Assembly (NCBI GenBank): GCA_023634235.1
Contig: JAMKCF010000015.1
Span: 3,821,698-3,885,697 of the forward strand
Direction: 5' to 3'
From: Pisaster brevispinus
Lineage: Eukaryota > Echinodermata > Asteroidea > Forcipulatida > Asteriidae
Length of the DNA stretch: 64,000 nt
Shown here: positions 49,663-63,300 of the stretch, in pieces
Layout: every line of letters starts with the position of its first letter
How positions within the stretch are numbered: position 1 is the stretch's first letter
Position numbers and translations under genes: made by a program
Notes under the pieces: generated by a model
The model's input: only the letters and a program-made list of their open reading frames with translations
Database searches by the model: none
Told to the model about the DNA's origin: nothing

Positions 49663-49833
49663 TCACCACTGCAGAAACTGACCAAGATTGTGAACCTCAT
49701 CTATTCCAACAGTGGCCCAAATTCCATTGCAATCGAACACAGCTGGTGGCTTCTCCAGTTTACCACTCTCATTGAAGCACTTTGGGCAATGGCTGGACTC
49801 TCTGCATAAACATGTGTGTGCCTCAAAATGCCA
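49663..49833 (-). CDS. Candidate terminal exon of an unknown gene
   Basis: I do not recognise this. The minus strand reads 56 codons to a TGA from a plausible acceptor (CCCATACAG). The peptide opens WHFEAHTCLCRESSHCPKCF and continues with NESGKLEKPPAVFDCNGIWA and TVGIDEVHNLGQFLQW. Five Cys and three His, with CPKC, and balanced composition look coding rather than random. The frame has no ATG. A poly(A) signal AATAAA on the same strand lies at 49099-49104, about 560 bp downstream, so this could be the last exon and 3' UTR of a gene whose upstream exons I could not find, an alternative 3' exon, or a decayed fragment. Confidence 0.35.
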   Translation of the reverse strand, partial: WHFEAHTCLCRESSHCPKCFNESGKLEKPPAVFDCNGIWATVGIDEVHNLGQFLQW

Positions 49834-51160
49834 CTGTATGGGTTGGTTATTTTGAGAAACACGCTCATTTTTCTTTGTTCAAACCAATAATTTATGATTA
49901 CAAATTAATTAGTCTGGCTCTCGATAGTTTCTCCCTTGCAGCCTTTCAGCTTGTCTTATCAGCTTTAGGCATGCTAATTCATGAAAGGACATCAATTACT
50001 TTTTTCAGTTTTATTGCAGACTGGTACACTTCAAGTATGTAGCAAACTGGTTTCACACATAACCAAATTCATCTAAAGGCATGTTGTGGATACCAACACA
50101 TAAAAACTATTCTTTTACCTTATAAGTAATATTATGTAAAATATATTAATTTTTGTATTTTGCACGAGCTCCTCATGTGAAAAAAGCAATATTGTTGAAA
50201 CAATATTTTTTTGCAAACTAAAAAAATCCAGTGACAAAATTGTTTCTCTACAGGACAATTTGGCTTTCCATCCAAGTATGTGGAATCCCGACTGCTTAAA
50301 AGGCAAAAGATACTTAAGTAGGCTGAAGGCACCAGTCATTTTCAGACACCGGCTTCCTTTTAATTCTAAAAAAACAAAACATAGTGCACTAGACAACTAC
50401 TATGGTTGCCTCGTGATAATTTTACTCATCTGTTTCAATTGATTCAATCATAACAAAACTCACACTTTAAAACCACAAAGAAAACATTTGAGGTAGTTAA
50501 ACACAAATACAAACCCTGCATGTGACTGCCTCTTTTCTTGGCTATAATTGTTCTCAAAAGAAAATGTTGATGTAGTGCAAGTAAAACCTTCAGACATTCA
50601 CCATTAGGATCTGGCATGATATTTGATTCTTGGAAAAAAGTAGAAACAGGCTACTTTATCAAATTTATAAAAAAAAATCCTCAAGGGCAAAACAAATGGA
50701 AATTAGACTAAAGTAGGAAGAATATCATGCCTGGTTAGAATGTATTTCCAAGTTGTTCAGCTCCAGTTTGTCCTGACTAGAAAATAACACAAATCATTGC
50801 TACAATGTAGACCACTTTTTCGCCACCATCTTTGAGCCCCAATTAATTCACTATGCAAACTTATAAGCTAGAATCACAGTAGTTTAATGCAAAGTTAAGC
50901 TGACATTTCGTGTGAAGTTGTGTTTATTCAGAGCATATCACTTTAACCACCATAGTAGACGACAACATACTCTGTAATGTGCAGTACTACAATTTAGAAT
51001 AAAATAAACTAAAATTGCAAATTTGTGTGCAGTAGAACAAAGAGACAGTATATCAATCTAAGATTTCTTCTACATTTTAAGGGAAAAAGTATAGCACTTG
51101 AAACATTTTTGTGCTTAGTGTACTCTCCAAGTAAGTGCAAGCACTTTACCTTATTTTATT
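49834..51160. other. Spacer between the candidate exon and the minus-strand ceramidase
   Basis: AT-rich. It contains one copy of the 'aagtaggaagaa' repeat at 50655-50735. A 57-codon minus-strand frame near 50515-50620 is not convincing. No exon is called. Confidence 0.5.
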
Positions 51161-51165
51161 TTATT
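51155..51165 (-). terminator. Overlapping AATAAA poly(A) signals at the stop codon
   Basis: The minus strand reads CAATAAAATAAAATAAGG. The first AATAAA (51165-51160) includes the stop codon and the second follows at 51160-51155. If used, the 3' UTR would be only about 10-30 nt. Confidence 0.45.
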
Positions 51166-51359
51166 GCCTGGGCCTAACATAATCTTTGCTGACTATTTCA
51201 AACCCTTCAGAGGTACCCTTGAATGGGCGAACTGGTGCGAAGATGCTAGTTTTGTAGAAGCCATTGTGCACTAGTCGATATGAGCCAAGTTCAGCATCCA
51301 GGGGCACCAGCCATTGAACCGTTGCATGGGCGTAGTCAGATTCTTTCTGCCAGGAGATC
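51161..51359 (-). CDS. Ceramidase paralogue last exon
   Basis: Encodes ISWQKESDYAHATVQWLVPL and ends SKDYVRPRQ-stop, six residues beyond the end of the other copy. The TAA stop is part of an AATAAA hexamer. Confidence 0.9.
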
Positions 51360-54300
51360 CTTAGGAAATAAAATATTATTATTATTATTATTATTTATTC
51401 GGCCATTTTTCAAAGAACAGAAATAATACATTGTACTTGTAAACGGTAGTTTAGCTACAGGAAAAATAAACTGCTTAAAGAACTACAAGAATAAGCCTTA
51501 CAGCAACTAAAGCATTGAATGAATGAAGAAGACTGACTGAAGGGTTGGATACTACAGGGTAATGAAAAGATGAGAGATGAGGATAGTTGGGTAACGACAG
51601 GAAATGGGGTGGGAGAGGGCAGGGCAGGGAAGGTACAAAGACAACCCAGTTCAAGCTGGCCAGGATTAACAAAAGTGTAATATATTTCACAATACATTTT
51701 TTAAACATTCACTTATATTGCTCTCATGGCAATATATGAGTGACAAGGCACTACCGTTTCTCAAGGAACTTCTCTCACTTTATACTCCAAGTCGCAATCT
51801 TCGATCTACAAACAAACTTCTTCTAACTGTCCCTAAAACAACATCCTAAGGTGATCACACCTTTTCAGTATCCGCTCCTTAACTCTGGAACTCTTTAAAT
51901 ATCCCAGCTCCAGAAACTCCGGACATTTTCAAAAGCATGCTTAAAACACATTCATTCACATTGTTTGAGACCGACTCTATATATTGTGTTCATCCACTTG
52001 TTGTTTGTTAGTATGCGAATCTCTCTTTAGTGTGCTCTTAATTCCTTCCCCTGTATACTTTGATAGTCCAAGTATCTTGTAATGTATGCCTTTCTTAAAT
52101 TTTCTTTTTTCCAGCGCCTCGGAATATGTTTGGTCATAGATAGATGGCGCTTTGCAAATTTTGTATTATTATTATTATAAAACATCTCATAAGCAGGAAG
52201 ATAAAGGAAGAGGAATGTAAACTTTGTTCACAACAAATATCAAGACTCAATAATGGGCAAATCTTGTTTTTTGGTGAAAAAGAAACTTGTTTTTCCTTCT
52301 CTTAAGGAAAGCATTTCATGACAACCACAAATCAACGGCTTGCGTGTTCTATTTACCACAATGTCACATGTTTTCTGGGATTGGAAAAGGTGGTCGAAAT
52401 TACTTGATCTGTTAGTTTTTTACAAAATATCTTAAAGGTAACAGAGAAAATGAATTTGGAAACTTACTGAGTATCCCAGTCTGCATCAGTGGCAAAGTCA
52501 ATCCAAGCATTTCCGTCCCATTTCTCCACAGATAGAAATGCAGTTCCAAGCTAACGATAAAGATAAAGTAAAATCAATCAATATATACTTAACAAAAAGA
52601 AACCAGGAGACTATGCACAGATTGGTCAGTCTGAAACCCATACAATACAATTGTTTTGGCTATAGAGTACTTGACCGGGTTGTGTGATAGCACACAATCA
52701 TTGAAAGCATCGTCACAGAGTATAATCATGAGGTGAAATCTGGACTTTTCATTTCACGAGGCAAAGTCAAGTGAAATAAAATAGCAAGATTTCACAGAGA
52801 GAGTTAATTCTGTACCAATGCACGAACGAAATGGGTTTAATATTTGCTTTATAATGCATCACTCATACATATATCCTCGTCATTTGAAAATGTCTAATAA
52901 TAAACTCCAAATAGACATGGAAACTTGTCCACCCCACACTCAAAAAACTCTAAACCCACTTCTAAATAACGTGGATGACTCTATGAAGACACCAACCTTG
53001 TCCCCTGTGACACAACCTTGCCTTGTTTGGACGAATGAGGGGATCGATCATTTTGGGAACGATGCTAAGTCTTAAGCATAAAAAAATCAATATACCCATC
53101 CTATATTTATTTCCATATACGATGGTTATGGTGGTTCAATGTCATGGTAAAATAAAGGATGACACGAGACTGACAAGGATCCATATGTGAGTAAATTTAA
53201 TGTTAGTTATCACACAGGCACAGGTAGAATACAGAAAAATATAGCACTTCTGCACTCCATACCCAGCTAGGCATCTGAAACCCCAAATCCTCTTCTGTAT
53301 TTGGAATTCTTAGAGGTTCTAAGAAAGCAGAAATAATTTGCATCCCACAGTTATTTAAATAGTAGAAAATATGTATCCCTTAGTAGATCACTAAGGTATT
53401 ACAGACTGTGAACAACAAAATGCAATTTTTAAGTCACCAACATGAAAATTGAATGATGCAATCACCCATGGTAAAATAATTGTTCTTACCGATATTGTAG
53501 AACCACGATTAGGATTAGTAGACCAAAAGAATGCCTCGATCAATGAACCCTAATAAAAGAAAATATGTGTCACACTTTGAGAACATTTTCAATTCAAAGG
53601 AATTATTTGTAACACCCCGTGCCAAAAACAGGCTCCTTTTGGAATTAGCGAAAACAAATTTATTACAAATCAGTGTTCACCCTTAACAGTGGTCCGCCAG
53701 CCAAAGTCTAGTTAAAACATCCGAGGACAAGTCAAAAATCTCCCCAGGTGGTCCGGCTGGCTACTTCAGTGTTGGAAAGCATCCCTATTCAATATGAAAT
53801 ATGGACCAGTGAAAAAGCTGGTGGACCAGTTAAATGAAAAGCCAACTGGGGTGGATTTCACAAAGAGTTAAGACTAGTCTTATCTCAAGTTAGGACGAGT
53901 TACTCGTCCTAACTTAGGACTAGCCTTAAGTTTTTAATAACTCCTAGGACTAGTCCCAAGTTAGGACTATCTTTGTGAAATGGACCCCAGGTCCCTTTGG
54001 CTGGTCTCTGTTCAGGGGCAAACCCTGCACTTCATCCATAAGTCAGCAGACAAACATTACCTGTCGATATTTTGGGTCTGGTTTCTTGTTAATACTTCCA
54101 AAAGTTTTGCCGTCTGGAGCAACATCAGTTTCAAAATCAAGATTCAGAGGAAGATTTTTGATGGTTGGTTCTGGTCCAGACTCTACTTCTATACCCTGAA
54201 ACAAAAACAAAACAAATTTAAAATGGTGGTTTGAAATATTTTTAGGAATTTGGTTTCCCATTTCTTTGAAAAAAAAAAAAAAAAAAAAACTCTCACAATA

Positions 54301-57300
54301 TTGGGGTGTTACAACTACTTGATACTGTATATATCTACTTAATTATATTCGACATATATCTGAAGAAAATTCATGCTCACCCTTTTTTCAGTGAATTTCA
54401 CAGATTTGAAATAGTTTCAGACACCAGTAAGAGAACTTAAGCAGCACCAGAGGGGGATGGGACTTTTTATTTCAAATATCAAGTAATAAACCACAAAGGA
54501 AACTGACTGGGTAAATTTTTAAACATAAACCTAAAAATGGTACTCGAGTAGCACCCGAGTATAAGTACCAAGTACCTGTATCATATAGTCTGCTAACATG
54601 GCGTACTGTTGTAGGTAGGCATCAAGAGTGTACTGGCCGTACAGTGTGGAAGCTCCCTCATACCTCTGTACCTGTTATGAGTTAACGAAAGATAATAATG
54701 CAAGAGAGACCATAAGGCTGACTTGTGAACAGCGGCTTAACTAAGGTAATTTTTTTAGGGGGGCACAAGGGGGGGGGCACCATTTTTTTCTAGTGGGGCA
54801 CTGCTGGCAAATCAGTTATAGATTCCATTTGCATTTTTGTAAAACTGGGTCTTGATCTACGTAATGGCGGGTTCCAAATGGGGGGGGGACTGACATCAAG
54901 GGGGGGGGGCACGTGCAGTCAGCAGTCATACCTTGTATTCCTCAATTGTTGTCACGTAGTTGGTGTAGGTGTTAGACAGACCTGTCAGCATTGTAACAGC
55001 GTCACTACTCATACCGTTGTCCGTAACTTTCTATTGAGAAAGAAGATGTAAACTCTTAGCACAATTCCTGCATTTTTCGCTTTAAATGTGTCAAGCCACA
55101 TACACTGAAACCCAACTGAGAAAACTCTCAGATTGATGTGTTTTTAACCCCTCAACTCCCTCCACAAGAAAAAAACACATTCATTCAACGTGAATGAGTC
55201 TTTGATCACACTTTGTTAAGACACATCGTTCATTTTCAAGAATTATCGATGACTGCAATGATGACACCCCCATTCATACCTTTGTCTCATGTTATTATTC
55301 AAACTTGGATACAACATTTGTATAACTTGGCTTAGTCTATCACCTTGTGTATTATTTATTAAAATTATTTGTTGAATGAAAGGAAATATAAAATAAACAA
55401 ATATAAATAAACAGTTTGATTGTTATTTAACAGATCAGTGAACCATTAAATACATAATATTAAATTATATTACTTATAACTTTATAGAACTGTGACTACC
55501 TTCCACACTGAAATATTGTAAAACTTACTAAAATATATCAAGATATATATATCATCTAAAGGGATTACATGTTGCTTTGAGATACCTGTTTGATCATTTC
55601 CATCAACCGTCTTCCTGCCATTGTTCTGTGAAACATCAAAGAAAAACATTTACAACAACAACTCCACAAGTTGTATTTTAAGTTGTAAGACTGCAATTAT
55701 TTTATCTTGCCAAATAACATACTTTCAACCATTACATTTTATAAACAGTATTAAAAACAAGCTATTCAGCCAACATTTCATTGAACAAGCTAAGATGAAT
55801 GTGAAAAATACTTCGAAAATGTATATTTCCCCATGGCATCTTACTGGTTATGCCAGCTGCAACCTCATTCCCAAGATTCAGAATACAATGCGCAATAATA
55901 CTCACGTAAACTCTCCGGGTACAGGGATGATAATAAACTGTCCAATTTGAAGAAGCTGGGTGGCTACAATGTCAGGAACCATGGGTGGGGGCGCATATGT
56001 GTTAACTAGAATCTCAAAAGCTGGGTTCAAATCCTTTTGTAGAAAGAAAGAAATTAGGAAATAAAATAGAAAACATCACACCAAGCATAAATCTCACTGG
56101 ACTAGAGTGTCCTCTCAAGGAGGTCAGAAGATGGAAAAAGCACAAAAGTGTCTCAGCACAACAAAATTATGCTTACCAGAATAAGGTTACCAGCCAATTA
56201 CCATGTCATATGCACCATCTTTGACTGGTATCCTGCTAAATTTTGCTTAGCAGAAAATTATTAAGCAAAATTTTCTGCTTAAGCAGCTCTATGAAATTGG
56301 GCTTGTCGACCACACGTACAAAGCCGTATTTTGTCAATGTTTCATTATTGTTAATACAGCAGCGGCAGTATTACATCAAGACATAAGGTCTATAATTTGT
56401 ATCTCATTGGTCTAGTGGTAAGACATCTGATCTAGAATGGCAAAGATCATGGGTTCGAATCCCACCCGAGTGTTATGCCTATGGATTTTTGTCACAGGAC
56501 TCGGGAAAGTACTGAGTATACAGTGCTTTACACAAAGTAATATTCTTTATCCTCGATGCAAATTTAATATCTATTAAATATACTAAGTAGATAATTTTGA
56601 AATCTTACTGCTACGTACTTCTTCCTTTTATTATCCCTGAGTTTCAATCTATCACAAACAAACATATTTTCCGACCTGACCTAGCTTCACACTTACTGTT
56701 GTGTTGATGTAATCACCAGCAGGAAGTAGAACTGGTTTGGGTTCTTGACACCGTTGGGTCTCTTCATAGTCATTGAAGAGTGATCTTATAATTGCGTTCC
56801 AGAATGCAGTGCCTTCTGTCATTCCTAAAAAGCCAAGTCAAATAAAGTATACACAAGGTCAATTACATTTTAGAAACTATAGTTTGCATCAGAGGGTCTC
56901 TGTCTGCATCTTAAAAAAAGATTTTTTCCCCAGAAGAATGTGTGCATTTTCTACTTGAAGAGAAACCACTTCCCACTAGCAGAATAATATATTCAATGGG
57001 AGGCTTATAAATGCTAGGTGGCAGCAGACTTTCCACGTAAATTTCCATTGTTTACATCATTCTGAGCATGCTCACATTTCCAAGACCAATGGATTTACCT
57101 GGTAAGTCTGCTGCCACCTGGAGTCCCAAAAATTCTCCCGTTAATATTTTAAGCCCACTTTTTTGTGTTGAAACTGCATGAGTAACAGCAGACCTTTACA
57201 TCTGCAAGTTGTAATCTTTACAGTTTTCTTTCTCTTACTGCGATAATTGATGCAAGCATTTTATGATTCTCTGAGTTGGTGAAGGACACCTAGAGGCAGA

Positions 57301-60300
57301 TTTTTATTGTTTTCATTTTGTTCATTTTTGTCTTGGAGAAAAAAATTGTTTGTCCATCGCCTGCAAAAGTTGAATGTTATAATGTAAATCATTCAACATG
57401 AACAGGTCACAGAAAATTTCACAGCCAATTTGCATAAAAAAGTGGTGATTTGTGTGATGCCCAAATTCACACTTTTTTATTTGACTTTGGTTGCATGCAT
57501 ACCACATCAAAATGTGAAATCAAAATGTTACCAACTGCAGAATGTAACTTCACCAACATACATGAATATACATGAACTGATGACAATGGGGATGTCTGAT
57601 TGGCTGTAGTGAATGAGCAATGACTGACAAGTAGCTGCGTCATGACTGATGAGGTGTCTTATTGGCTGAACAAATGAGCAATGACTGAATTGTCATATGA
57701 AGCGATCAATGATGTGGCTTGTAATCATATGTGAAGATGACACAGTTCCTGAAAGAAAATAAACAAAATCACAGTTACAACGTTGGCAATTAGTGCGTTT
57801 GGAAATTTGTTTCTGGTAAGCGGCAAAATTTGTTTGTGATTAGCTTTTTTTTTTTGCTTAGCAAATTTTGTTTTGCTTGGCAAATTTGCAAGCTCATAAG
57901 CTCTATTGCTCCAGGGTCAACAAGTAGATTTTACCTTGAGTGAATCCAGCAATACCGGGACCATCTGTTGTACCAGCAGCAAAGGAATAACCCAGGGCAG
58001 GTGTGCAGGTTGTAAACTGGGCGAACAAAACACGGTAAAGATTTGTTTATAAATGTGTGCACAAGCATTAGGTCATTTCCAGACACGACCTTTTCTTTTA
58101 CCTCTCTGGTTGAATGGTAATTAAAGTTAGTAAAATCTTGTGGCCGCTATGGTCTCCAAAGGGGATTGCTAACTTACATTTACCTGTAAATGAAGTATCA
58201 GTTGGGTGACTCAGTTCAAGATATGGGCCCAATTTCATGGCTCTGCTTACACCATTCTCCGCTTACTGTGCAAGCGCCGAATTTCTGCACTAACGAAGAA
58301 TGCCTAGTCACATGGAGTACGCACGCGCACAAGCAAAAATTCTCTGCTAACCCATGAAATACGCTTGACATAAGCAAAGAATTCCCTGCTTCCGTAAACA
58401 CTAATTCTTTGCTTACGGTAAGCAGAGCCATGATATTGGGGCATGGTGTCCATAAAGACAACGTAATGCTCCACTGACAAACACCATGGCCCATTTCATA
58501 CAGCTGCTTAAACACTTTTAACACTAATAGCCAAGCACAACAAAATATTATGCTTTTAGGATACTAGTAATATCGAATCTACTTACTGTGTCATTGCCTT
58601 TTGTGACGTTAACATTAGACATGTCGACATACTGATGGATAGAGGACACTGGACCATTGAGCTCTGTTCCTGCAGCATTGTACAGTTCCTAAAGATTCAA
58701 AGATAGCAAAAACATTTCTCTGACTGATGTTAAAAAACAATAACAACAACACAAGCACCTCAGGTGGGATTCCAACCTCAAACTGTCCACATTCTAGAAG
58801 ATGCCTCAACGGCTACACTACCAAGCTTGAAAACTCTGCCGTGGCATAACCAGAAATGTTTCATTTGGGGGGGGGGGTGGCAAGTGGGAGCAAAGACTAA
58901 ATTGGAGGGATATTTAATAATTTCAAACCATTCACTTGTGCATGATCTCATTGGAGTGAAGGCAAGGTTCTGAGTGGAGGGGGCCTCTCTCCACCCCACC
59001 CCAGTTGGCATTGATACAGTGATATTAAACAAGTGATGTAGAATATCATCATTTTGTTGTTTCAACACAATTCACCAGTCATTTCATCACAGTCCAGTGA
59101 TCATAAAGATTGAAATATCTTGTGATTTTAGAAAATTCAGAACTTTTCACATTGTTATCCTACCTTTGCTTTGGAGTAAAGTCTTTTTCCAATCATTTTT
59201 GTGTTCTCAAACATGTCTGTGCCAGGTCCTTGACCTAAACAATTGGCTGCCTGTAAAAAAATAATAATAACAAAAACGCAATGGCAACACAAGTTACACC
59301 AAAAGTAATTCCTTTGCAGTTTGATTCATAATAACCTTAACTCTCTTGAGTCACTGGAATCCTTCATCACTCAAATCCAACACAATATGATATCAGTAAA
59401 TGGCTCGAACGTTACACTGGTATGCAGGCCTGAGGCCAGTGATTTTAGCATGGGGCCAGTAAACTCATAACTGAACAAATCTTGCAGTCTTGTGCTTTTG
59501 TTTTTACATTTGACTTTCAGTCTGAAAATCTCTTTCAGTTTTGTCAGGTATTGAAGAATTCTTACCCATGATACAAATAAGATAAATCTTCTCCTAGTGC
59601 TTCTTCAAAATTAAAACAGTTCAAATGTTAAACTGTATGGGCATTTGTTTTTCTCTAATTTCATTTCTGGTCTTGTAAAATAAATTCTGGTCCAGTAAAC
59701 TTTGCAGTCTCGTGGATTTTCACCCCAAATTCGAGCTCTGATATGGTAAATAAACATCCAAATTGTTTGACTCTGATCATGGTGGTATGTTGGATGTTGT
59801 AAGCATAATTCATTTTATTGAGTAAACGGCCAAATGCTTTATACTCATCACATTACTCCCTTGTAGTTTGTGCCGGGGTTAACTCTTATGAGACTACTTT
59901 TTCAGTCTAGTTTTTTTCTCTAAATAGATTTACACTGTTGTGTGTTGTGCACGTTCGGAATTCAAATGAAAATGTTATCGTCATTGTCACAGCTTTGAAA
60001 CGGGGGAAACAAATTTTAAAATACAGAAAGACAGAGAAAACCCACCTGTCCATTACATGTGCTGGTCTCTTCATCACAAAGCTCTCCAGTGTCTACACAG
60101 ACAGTTCCGTTGACATGAGGGGTTGTATCACCATGATTGCTTGTCGGAAAGGCAGCAACAAATGAACCCTAGACAAAAATGTTGTATACTTAATGAATAT
60201 CTCTCCGCGCTAATTGCTAAAAGTAGAAGCTAAGTACTCGGATCTCAGACAAACGCGTCAAATTTCAATAGATTACGGGGGCGCACACTCGTGCAGTTTA

Positions 60301-63300
60301 GCGCAACGATGATGCGGTGATCGCTTAAGTGGTGGAATGCAGAATGTCTTGAGCTTTACTGTAGTTGTTGCTTTGATGCTTGCTTGGTCTCTGACATGTC
60401 TTGCTTGATACATAAAAGCATGAGGGTTATTTCTACCTTTATGATATAAGGTATAACCATGGAGGTACAATGTATGTGTACTTATTTAGGCCACTGTTTC
60501 AAGGGTACAACCATTGCATTGGGTGGTCTCTATGCATTATTCATTTGTAAAGTTGGTCATTATTGAAATGTCGACGAGGCAGTGTCTAGACATGGGTAGC
60601 TCTATCAGTTTGTAGTGTAAGGATACTACGGAATGTTGTCTGACAGCTGGGTATTTTGAGCAAAAGTGCCTTCATTAGTGATTATAATTTCACTTAAAAC
60701 TTTGAAATCACTTATTTGATTTGTCATATGTCAGTAAACCTTTTGAAGAATTTCATGTGTAAAGACCGGTGAGAAATCATGATGGAGTTTTTTTGCTGGA
60801 GGATGTTATCAATCAATTCTGAATTTCCCTGGAAAAATCTAAGTGTCTTGCAATCATACCTTGGAACAAATCAGTAGTTAACATATTTTGTAACAAAGAA
60901 ACTGCATACTAAACTTGCTGTAAGGGCTTAAGAGTCAATACCTTTACTGTAGCAGAAAGTGAATTTTGGTTTACCTTGCCCATCATTGATCCTGGGTTCA
61001 TTTCTTTCTCAAAGAGGTAGGAGGCATAGCCCTTGTTGTCACTGCTGATGAGCTTATTGGTATTCTCCATGCTGACTGGATGTACTGCAAACCAACTACA
61101 AACGAAGACAGTAAACAGTTGGAAAGTAAATGAAAAATTCCAGAAACTTGCTTGAGTTACAATAAGAAAGGCAGTTTTCTATTGTGGCTAATGAAATGGC
61201 CTTTTCTCAATGAAGCAACGGTAAATCAAAAACATGTACACTATGTTATCTATTCAAGTAATTCAAATTTGGTAAAATCATCCTGTGTCTTTACATTAAC
61301 GAAAGGAAACGACATCCATGCAGTTGGAATCACTTGGAGTCACTACCTACAATTGTCAATATGTTGTTTTTAACAACAAAAAAGACTTTGGATGGCTTGA
61401 ATTGGGGGGAAATAGAATTCATTTTACAAGATCGGAATCAAAATGAGTTGAATAAACACTAAGAGAAGTTCTATCTCATTTGTCTTTTATAGACACACAT
61501 ATACTTTTGATGCTAAACAGAATTGAAAGATACCTATTACTCATAGCCAACATTTTTCACAAAGTGAAGTATTATTATTCAACTGAAAAACACAAACCGC
61601 CGGGTTCATCTGGCCATGAGTTTACTGGCCCGACGATAAATCACCGGCCTCTGGCCTGCGATCCAGTGTCAATTTTGAGCCCTGCTTCGATTTTAAAGAC
61701 TACATTATTCATCAAAAAGAACCCTTACCAAATGACTCCTAATCCCACTCCGTTCGTGTCTTCGAATTTCAATATCGTCATCTCTTTGTCTACATTGTCA
61801 CTGTACCTGGATTCAATAAGAATGAAGTAACAGCTGGTTAACAAAAATACACTCATCTCTTAAGCGGATACAATGAATCATTTGCTAGGAGAGGGGGAGG
61901 TTGTTGGGAGAACATTTATCAAGTACTTCATCTTACTAGTATTTAATGGGCCATTGATGGGAGAGGTCAGGGGCGAGGTCAGCACTTTACTTCTGCTGTA
62001 CAGTTTAGCACGTTTCTCTTGGGCATTGTTCAACTTATCAGTAGAGTCATAGATTGGTAACTACTCCAAAAATTAATGGTGATAAACACTGCAGCTATTG
62101 ATAGAATAGACTATTTTGAGAAAGGTCTCTTCGAAGTAATATGGTTTGGATAAATTTTCACCCCAAAATATTTGAATGTGCAAAATGATTCATGCATGAA
62201 TTGTTTCTCAGATTTCTGAGGTTTGGTGTCAATTCGTGAATGCTGCGACGAAAGATGTGGTTGGTACCCGCTGTCACCTCGCTAAACATAGATGAATGAA
62301 TTTGATGTTCTTGTGAAAATACTCTGACAGTTTTTGCTGTATTCTCAGCAAGTGGACACTGTATTCAGCTGAACTTTTTCATGTGACTTTTATCGTCTCT
62401 TTCTTTCGAATTTGCTTACAAATCAGCAGTACATTGACATAAACCAATCTATGACCCTACCTTTTATTACAGAGTATTTACCTTTCCCGTTCCTCCTTTG
62501 GGTTATTCAGATAGGCTGTTGGACTTCTGTTGACACTTACACCTGTTAGTTCACCCTTATTGTAAGAGATGTTTCCATCTTGTAGATTACTGTGGGCATT
62601 TTTTATACTCTATGAAAAAGGAGAGAGTCGCATAACAATAAATAAAATACACACCAGCTATATCCCAAATCTGCTGGAAAGAAACAAATATTAGCCTTTT
62701 GACGGTCAAGTTGGAATTTGTTGTTACCAAGCTCAATTTAGTTTGATGACTTTGTTTTGACTTATTTTGAAACCTTTCCGTTGTAGAGTTTTTTATAATG
62801 TTGTATTATGGAAAAATGGTGACTGATCTCAGTTTTGAAAAAAAAGTCATCATTTGTGTTTATACCATTTTTACCACATTAATTTTTCAAAGCGAGTGAT
62901 TCACAGTCCGGTGCACCCTCTACAGTTTACCCGGGAAAGGCAATTTTTCCCAGTGGTCAACTATTCACACTCGCATGGGCAGTTTTTGACCTTGAAATGG
63001 CCGACATAAACGTGAAAATCATTCACTCCAGCTTCAAACAAAAAAACTACAGGCCTGAAATTGCGTGCCAGGTCATGGAGGCCACAGCCCCTGCTGCCCC
63101 TTCTTGGCCTAGGTGCCCCTTCAGAAAGTTTGCCATAGATTTTACAATGATAGGAAGTGCCCTTCGCAAAATGAAAATGGCCTTGCCCTCTCAAAGATAA
63201 AACTTGGGGGTCTGATACTGGCCATCATGCCTCAAGCTTCATGTAATGAAACCCTCAAATAGCAGTGAAAATTGATGTTTAAAAAAGATATTTTGTACGA

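Noticed and set aside
56398..56466. Functional tRNA gene
   Set aside because: A- and B-box words are present but the acceptor stem does not pair; it is read as a SINE head.
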